Shown: piece after piece, positions 57,986 to 64,000 of the stretch
Layout: every line of letters starts with the position of its first letter
How positions within the stretch are numbered: position 1 is the stretch's first letter
Assembly (NCBI GenBank): GCA_021234155.1
Contig: JAJEKV010000261.1
Coordinates: 1-64,000 of the forward strand
Source of the DNA: Isoetes taiwanensis
Lineage: Eukaryota; Streptophyta; Lycopodiopsida; Isoetales; Isoetaceae
DNA length: 64,000 nt
Reading direction: 5' to 3'
The notes under the pieces: model-generated
The model's input: only the letters and a program-made list of their open reading frames with translations
Told to the model about the DNA's origin: nothing
The model's database searches: none
Made by a program: the position numbers and the translations under genes

Positions 57986-58379
57986 GGCCATTGTAATCAA
58001 TGGTTGGCCTCCCACCGCAGGTGTCTCATCACCTGAATAGATATCATCTTGCTCTTAAATAGGCTTATCTGGAGCTCTGGCATGAAAGTTGAGATGGGAC
58101 CTGTATGTCACATGCACAAAAAGAATGTTCTATTCTTCGACAAATAGCATTGGTAGTCATAAAGGGCATACCATGAATATACGGAGTTGCAACACAGGCA
58201 AGGAATTCTTTTTTCCTTTGGTGTAATGCCTTTCTCCAAAATTCTCCAAAATTGTAATGCCTTTGGTGTAATCTGTATGTGTAATTAAAACATTGTCGCG
58301 TTTTAATTACACATTATTTTCTTTTACAATACAAGGTGAAAAAATGCAGGTCCAAATCATGTATGTTTTTGGGACATGT
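57986..58379. other. Unassigned sequence
   Basis: Repeats of ttctccaaaattgtaatgcctttggtgtaat near 58,223-58,270. Otherwise nothing to name. Confidence 0.4.
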
Positions 58380-60325
58380 AGACAAGATGGACGAAGAGAA
58401 ATGTTTGCGGCGGCCTTGGCCGCCGCGATAAATTTCTTGTAAAGACTAATTTAGATTTGAATGGTTTAAATAACATACAGTAAAAGTGTGAGCACCCGAT
58501 AAGCGGGTGGCTCACCAACATCGATTCAAGGAGCGGTTTATTGGCACTTGTCTCTGCGCTTCTTCTCCGCAGATCCACCGCCCTTTGTTGCAATAAATTC
58601 CTCTGATGAATGGATCTGCCCACCAAGCAGAGAAATAGAGGTTTTTTCTAAGAGGATGAGAGGCAAAGGGTTTTTCTAAAAGGATAATGAAGCGATTCGA
58701 TCCGCAATTTAGTCCTTCTTGCGCAGCGGGCTTCACGCTTCTTAGATTTCGGCCCAAATACATAAGGCCGCAAAATTTTTCCTTCAAACATATTACGAGA
58801 TGGGCGAAGGATTACATCTACAAAGAACGGATGCATCTGCGGAATGGATTGATCATATCACGGGTTTGAAGCCATCGACGAGGTTTGCCAAATTTCGATT
58901 AGCCCAATAATGCGAAGCCTCGAATCTCTGTTAAACCTTAACGGGACTGGCTGGCATGGAAGAACTCCGGTTTGCATTTTTTGTGTCAAATACGCCACGG
59001 CAAGAAAACTGCCGTATTACAGAGGTCCCCGGTTTGTTTTGAATTTTCGCTTCCAATAATGCGAGGCCTCCTTAATCGCATCATTGGTAGAAGAAGGCCA
59101 CTAAATTTGGGTCAAGTGCAATTTTTTAAGCCTAATACGTATGCATTGAGATGGGTGAAGTTTAGAGAAAATGCACGTGCCACATTCGATTTCACCAATT
59201 GCTTCTTTTGCATCTTACCCAAAAAGGCAGCCCTTCGACCTCTGATTCCATCAAATTTACAGATTCTTGGCTGTGGATTAGGCAAGGAAAACAGAGCTAA
59301 AATCAAACAATCAGAAGAATTAGAAGGGTACCTTTGTCTCTGCAGAATGCCCCAATCGTACCATCCTTCAGAAATGGTCCATAGCTTGTGGCAATTTCGT
59401 TAATCTGACATCCCTGTACATCGAAAAACGGATCAAACAGATTAGAAAGTCCGGAACTAGTTACGTTTCTATCAATTCTTGCATAAGAAGAAATCTAATG
59501 AATGCCGGATTGGACAGGAAGAATTATATTACTCTGAAAAGGGTTTGGGCACCGCCGAAAATCACACACAGGAGTAAAATGCTTGCATATCTGCCGCTGC
59601 CAGAGCTGCCACGCTTTTGCGATTACCGTGTGCCTTGGAGGTGGTTGGAGATCCCTTCTATAGCAAAATGTATCAAATTCATTAGATCTAAATCCAAAAT
59701 CAATGCGTTCTAATCTACCAAATGTAAATTCCGGCACGGTTTTGCTGTTTCGAGCTTCAAACTGATCAAATCTCTCAATCTAAATCTATTTCCAATCAAA
59801 ACTCAAGGAGCCAACAGTAAGTCTGGCAACAATTTGCACTTCTGAGCTAGAAATCGATCAGAAATCTTGATCTACGAACCTCTAGAAACACTAATTAGGA
59901 ACCCAATAACAAATCTGCGAAGAACTTGCTGTTCAAACACTGGAACGGGTTAAATAGATCCCCTTCGCAATAAAATTCGGTGCCCATGCTGTAAAAGTTG
60001 CACTTGCGAGGGAGCTCTTGCCGGGAACAAAATGGGTCTGTAGTCGGGAAAAAAAAGCGGCACCCATAATTCTAAGTTTGGCCTATTTTTTTGCTGGAAA
60101 CACAGATATTTATAATTCCAAAAGGCAGCTAGCAATAAAGGCATGGCAGAAGATACTTGATGGTAGTGCACTTATAACGTGTGTTGGTGTACCATACCAA
60201 TGTGTGACAACAATTTCTAAGGCCTTGGCAACTAGCTGGGTTTCTAAGAAAAAGGTTTAATTATACAAGAAATTTATCGCGGCGGCCAAGGCCGCCGCGA
60301 GCATTTCTCTTTACCACCCCTTGTA
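58380..60325. mobile_element. 1.9-kb terminal-inverted-repeat element with GC hairpin ends
   Basis: The left end (agagaaatgtttgcggcggcc, 58,396-58,416, then ttggccgccgcgataaattt) is the reverse complement of 60,258-60,310, about 45 of 50 bases. Each terminal repeat is itself a near-perfect palindrome: gcggcggcc/ggccgccgc around tt at 58,407-58,426, and an 11-bp arm version at 60,277-60,300. The inside shows no transposase. Minus frames of 89-91 codons and a plus frame of 143 codons (58,972-59,403) are unrecognised. It is probably a non-autonomous DNA transposon. The target duplication is unclear. Confidence 0.75.
58488..58514. repeat. Internal hairpin gtgagc...gctcac
   Basis: gtgagcacccg, a 4-5 base loop, and cgggtggctcac can pair with one or two mismatches. 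It lies 60 bases inside the left terminal repeat of the 1.9-kb element. Confidence 0.6.
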
Positions 60326-60470
60326 ACACCCCTTGTAACAGTTTAGGCATTGTTATAATGTGCAGTAGTTTGCTAGACCCACTGACATGCTGATGGGGAG
60401 TTCGAGAATAGAAATGCTAGAATAACAATTATTTTATCTGACTGGAGAATGAAGTTGAGTAGGTCTATTT
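60326..60470. other. Short spacer
   Basis: ccccttgtaaca is repeated twice at 60,317-60,341 at the element's right edge. Nothing else is seen. Confidence 0.4.
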
Positions 60471-60625
60471 GGTAGCTATTTCTTTACATTTTCTCATTGC
60501 CACATGTCATATGGTTTACATCCAACCACAAAAAATAGGCTAGAATCACCATCTTCTCCTCCTAAGGTAGCTATTTCCTTACATTTTCTCATTGCCACAT
60601 GTCATATGGTTTACATCCAACCACC
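60471..60625. repeat. 95-base-spaced direct duplication
   Basis: The block starting ggtagctatttctttacatt and ending ggtttacatccaaccac occurs at 60,471-60,529 and 60,566-60,624 with a single base change, so it is a recent local duplication. Confidence 0.9.
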
Positions 60626-60937
60626 TTCAAACAGGTCCGTAAACTTCCTCCACAACCCGTACTTGGAAAAATGTTTAAAAGAGATTGGTTTGGGTTGAAG
60701 TATGCAAGGGGGAAACCACTATCCCTAGCTCTTGCACATGCTTTGGCTTCAGTTAGGCATCATCCTTGGGATTATGTTGTTGGGACGGCTCCTTGTAATA
60801 AAGCTAAGATTTTATGGGAAGAGTTTGTAAAGTATAGGTTCATTCCTCGCTATCTATATATTCCAGTTTTGAAATTGAAGACTAAATTGGTGTTTAACAT
60901 GGGTTTGCGTGATGAATTGGTGTTCAACATGACTTAG
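60599..60937 (+). CDS. Hypothetical ORF, 112 codons
   Basis: Open frame beginning inside the duplicated block (MSYGLHPTTFKQ). Its body is LSLALAHALASVRHHPWDYV and LYIPVLKLKTKLVFNMG. There is no recognised domain, signal peptide or clear membrane span. Two overlapping LVFNM phrases sit at its end. It could be a gene fragment or chance. Confidence that it is translated is low. Confidence 0.2.
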   Translation: MSYGLHPTTFKQVRKLPPQPVLGKMFKRDWFGLKYARGKPLSLALAHALASVRHHPWDYVVGTAPCNKAKILWEEFVKYRFIPRYLYIPVLKLKTKLVFNMGLRDELVFNMT

Positions 60938-62161
60938 CTCCAAAGGACATACAAATATCAACTTTTTCATGTTTATGTTGCCCCAAAACTCCAGACTGCT
61001 TTGTTCACGCTTTTGGATTTTTAATATTGCCCTAAAACTAGGTGAACCATATTCTAAGCTGGTGAATCCAATAGATTAAACCTCTTTATGCCAATTTCTT
61101 GAACCCAAAATACCAGTTTCTCAATGTAGATACCCACCGATTTTCAGAGATCTTGTGTGCAGAGAAATTTGCAAGTTAAATTCAAAGTCTTCTGGAAACT
61201 GTAACGCACTTATATCACTTGTTAAAAGGCGAAATTGGAAAGGAAGAATTACTGCCCAATGTGGTGGCCAAGCTGTAGCTGTATGCATCCTGAACAATGA
61301 AAAGAGACCCTGCATTTCAGTCTCAATTAGTCCTAAATTTACAATTTGCAGACTCCAAACTGTGCAGATAAATTGAGAAGAGCTTTCAAATAACTTGGGT
61401 TGCTCTGTTTTGTTTGGAAAATAGAAGGGGCGGAGAAGATCTCCTCTTTACTCCACGTGCCTTAAGAAGAGGACATAAAGCCTCCGGAAGCCTTTAAGAG
61501 TTAAAACCACAGTTCTAAGCTGTTTATCCCTGTTATTAAACGAATCGGCCGGCCAGTTTTGTGTGCAAATGCCTTCCCATAAATTTTCATCAGGCTTTTT
61601 CCATTGCCGGCCTGTTAAACTCTCCTTCAATTAGATTAATCCATGGCGAAGTGGGCATTGATTTAAGAAAAAAAAATCACCGTAGCTTGATTGTGGAGGC
61701 AAGATGGGTTCCTGCAAAAGAGATCAAATCAGCTCTAGATTTGGTCCACGGTTTAGGAAGCCGGATTGAAGAATTGTGGTTGCCGCAAACAGTTTTACAG
61801 TTTTGAGAGGAAGCCAGGGTCGGAACTGAGTTTTTCGACATGCCACAATTGGCCTTGAAAGGGTCTTAGGGTGCGCAAGTTGGTCCTGGTAAATTTTTGT
61901 GGCAGTTGGGAGCTTCGACTGAGTGACGCAGGTCAGGAAGGAAAAATAGTTCATTGGCCCAATTTGTGAGGAAGTTGGGATCCCGACTTGGAGTAGGTTA
62001 TGGATTGCAGGGTTTATGGAGCCACAAAGAAAGATCTGTGAGAATAAATTGGCCATTCTAGAGAATCCTAGAACATGAGCATTCAGTATAGGCCGGAGGT
62101 TGGTTCTATAAGCCTGACGCCAGATTTTGCACAAATATTTGTATCAGATGCTTGCATAAAG
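60938..62161. other. Unassigned sequence
   Basis: A plus frame (61,561-61,806) contains RKKNHRSLIVE, close to RKKNHRTLLVE in the retroposon at 351-846. A minus frame of 136 codons (62,134-61,724) overlaps it. Neither is assigned. Confidence 0.3.
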
Positions 62162-63970
62162 CTAAAATTTCATCAGAGTATCAACTGAGGTTAGAGTCTC
62201 AATGCTGTCTGCAACAGAGTCAATATTCAACTGACCTAGGATTCCAAAACTATTTGAACAGTGTATTTTGCTTTGTGATTCTGCATTTTCAGAATTATCA
62301 ATATCAGAATTTTTGCTTTCCATAATTAATGACTCTTCTTTATCCCTTGAGTTATTTTTATTCTCTGGGATTGGAGAACATGTTTTGATCCCAAAAGTTG
62401 ACTGGCAAGTTTCTCTGGGATTATCTAGGATTTTAATCCCTTTATGCCTTTCTGCTGCTGCCTTTTTAAAATCCAGCATAATACCCTTTAAGGTTTGATG
62501 CAAATCAAAGTGTTGATGCTGAATAGGAGCCTTTCTCTTGAGCATTGTGTTAAAGTGCACAGAGTTGGTCACTTCTGCTTTCTGTGTTGGACAGCCAGTA
62601 GCCAGATCTTTGCTATTATTACTCTTAAAGAAGGCACCCTTGTTGAGGACTTTAATTGTTGAAGGAGCAAGCTCAAAAGATGTGAATTTCCTAGGTATAA
62701 AGCTGGTGGCCTTGTTTTCTTCTTGCATCAATTGTTTCTGTTTGAATTCTCTTTTTTTGAGAATTCTTTTTCTGCTACTATTAACCCTTGTATATGGTGT
62801 CCATTGTTGGAAATTATATTTGGTATATTCTTCCCATCTTTCGCAAAAAAACTCTTTCTTGAAATTACATCGTAGAAATTCTTGTGTGCTTTCATATTGA
62901 CATGCTTCTCATAAATAAGGCAATAAAGCTCCCATTAGAAAGTTATCTTCCTTATTCCCCATATATTGAAAAGGATGCAAGACAACATATTTTGGATTTC
63001 GAAACAATTTTCTGTAATCATCATCAACCATGATAGTGTTATGCACATTATACTCTGGATATTGTCTCCATACCTTCTTGAGATCTTTGATAAAAAAAAA
63101 ATGGCCTCTTATAAAAAAGCTCGTCATAACCTAAATTTGTGCATTTTCTTTGACACCATAAGAATTTGAAGACCTTATCATTGGGCACAATCTTTTCCAA
63201 GCAAGTCAATAAACCTGTCTCAGACATTGTTGTCCAAATTGCACCCTCTGCAAACTTTAGAAGATGTTCGATAAATGCAAGGCAGTTCGGTCTGACTATG
63301 ATCTCTTGTTTATTATCTTCCAAACGTACACATTTTAATAAAACCCCACTCATATCAAGAATAATAAATTCCCTCAAGCCTTGTTAAAATATTGATGTTG
63401 CTTGTACAACTTCCATATCTATTAGCAAATTGACAGTTATTCAATTAGTTCATCATACAAGAAGCAATGGTATGAAAAGAGCATTTATGATTGATTGGGA
63501 TAATTTAAATATATAACGATAAAATCACGTCATTCTTGTCTTTCCAATGACAAAAAATCTACAACATATATTGGACATAAAGAGGCTCTGGATCCTTGAT
63601 TCGACCATCATCATATTCCTACGAATGCAAAAAACAATTAGTTGAAACATCGAACATGTGTTCGAAGTGATATATTATGCTTCACCTAAATTAAGGTTCA
63701 AATTTGAACCATATTCGTCAAGTTGGATCTCATCTAACATTTTTTAACCTCAAAATCACTTGTAGGGCCGTAAGCTCTAAAACATAATGCATTTCTCTTA
63801 TGAACATGGAAAAGATTTTCACCTGGATTTTTGTTAACTTCCTTGTCTGCAAGCGTTGGGGACTGCAACCCTTCCTCTTGTAACTCTACCTCATGTTCCT
63901 CTCCACCATTATGTTCTATATCATGGTCTCTATTATGATCTTCTATATCCTGGTCTCTAGACTTCGGCAT
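62162..63970 (-). CDS. FCP1/TIM50-like HAD phosphatase gene, split and frameshifted
   Basis: Exons on the minus strand: an acidic N-terminal exon (63,970 to about 63,740; MPKSRDQDIEDHNRD...); the HAD domain from 63,377 with FIILDMSGVLL (motif I, second Asp replaced by Ser), VRPNCLAFIEHLLKF, EGAIWTTMSE, KFLWCQRKCTNLGYDE; then after a frameshift IKDLKKVWRQYPEYNVHNTI with MVDDDYRKLF (acidic motif) and NKEDNFLMGALLPYL. The frame goes on through a TGA (62,906-62,904 region) into QEFLRCNFKKEFFCERWEE and a Ser/Lys-rich tail ending at 62,162. The role in the family is removing phosphate from protein Ser/Thr. The missing Asp makes activity doubtful. It may start beyond the window. Confidence 0.7.
63378..63733 (-). 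other. Intron of the FCP1-like gene
   Basis: AT-rich sequence between the acidic N-terminal exon and the HAD exon, with no frame of its own. Donor and acceptor could not be fixed uniquely. Confidence 0.4.
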
Positions 63971-64000
63971 GACTTCTTCCTTTCTTGCAGGGGAGTGTAA

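Overview
The window looks like a repeat-rich stretch of a large, AT-rich land-plant nuclear genome. The evidence is GT-AG introns, Ty1-copia, chromodomain Ty3-gypsy, CACTA, LINE and Helitron remains, a plant-type PPR (E+) remnant and DLNG-type FCP1-like phosphatase domains. Several elements (an RPA1-bearing Helitron, an animal-like SDG/HGKG transposase, an ORF1-type LINE fragment) make me lean to a seed-free plant such as a fern, but that is inference. I see no rRNA, tRNA, CRISPR array or prokaryotic operon. Almost every coding trace is transposon-derived and broken by frameshifts or stops. The longest frame-preserving gene I can assemble is the Helitron RPA1-like gene.

Layout. 1-3.3 kb: diverged dispersed repeats (families A and B) with two retroposon insertions. 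3.9-8.9 kb: a decayed Ty1-copia element with both LTRs. 10.0-10.5 kb: a GC-rich island. 10.5-13.9 kb: a decayed CACTA (En/Spm) TNP2-like transposase. 14-19.5 kb: AT-rich, mostly unassigned sequence with short local repeats and a second copy of repeat B. 19.9-20.4 kb: the 3' end of another copia element, then a long CTAT microsatellite. 21.5-22.3 kb: repeats A and C, contiguous. 22.7-23.4 kb: a LINE-ORF1-like fragment with a LINE/SINE-like tail. 24.9-25.4 kb: a LINE 3' end on the minus strand. 26.7-37.4 kb: another A...C repeat split by about 9.4 kb of nested insertions. 38.5-44.8 kb: a Helitron on the minus strand (Rep/PIF1 helicase, then an RPA1-like gene). 45.6-55.3 kb: a decayed chromodomain gypsy element on the minus strand, its protease-RT-integrase part present as three tandem 1.84-kb copies. 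57.2-58.0 kb: a PPR pseudogene. 58.4-60.3 kb: a 1.9-kb terminal-inverted-repeat element whose ends are GC-rich hairpins. 62.2-64.0 kb: an FCP1/HAD-like phosphatase gene on the minus strand.

The most unusual object is 'element X', 28,262-37,058. It appears to be an 8.8-kb transposon with two converging gene sets: a plus-strand set (coiled-coil, Cys-cluster and Ulp1-protease-like exons, then an FCP1-like HAD domain and a 140-residue ORF) and a minus-strand multi-exon transposase of the SDG...QFK/HGKG type known to me mainly from animal genomes. Introns and the intergenic gap of both sets are packed with ATGTACAT motifs. Comparison with the uninterrupted A-C repeat at 21.5-22.3 kb supports its being an insertion.
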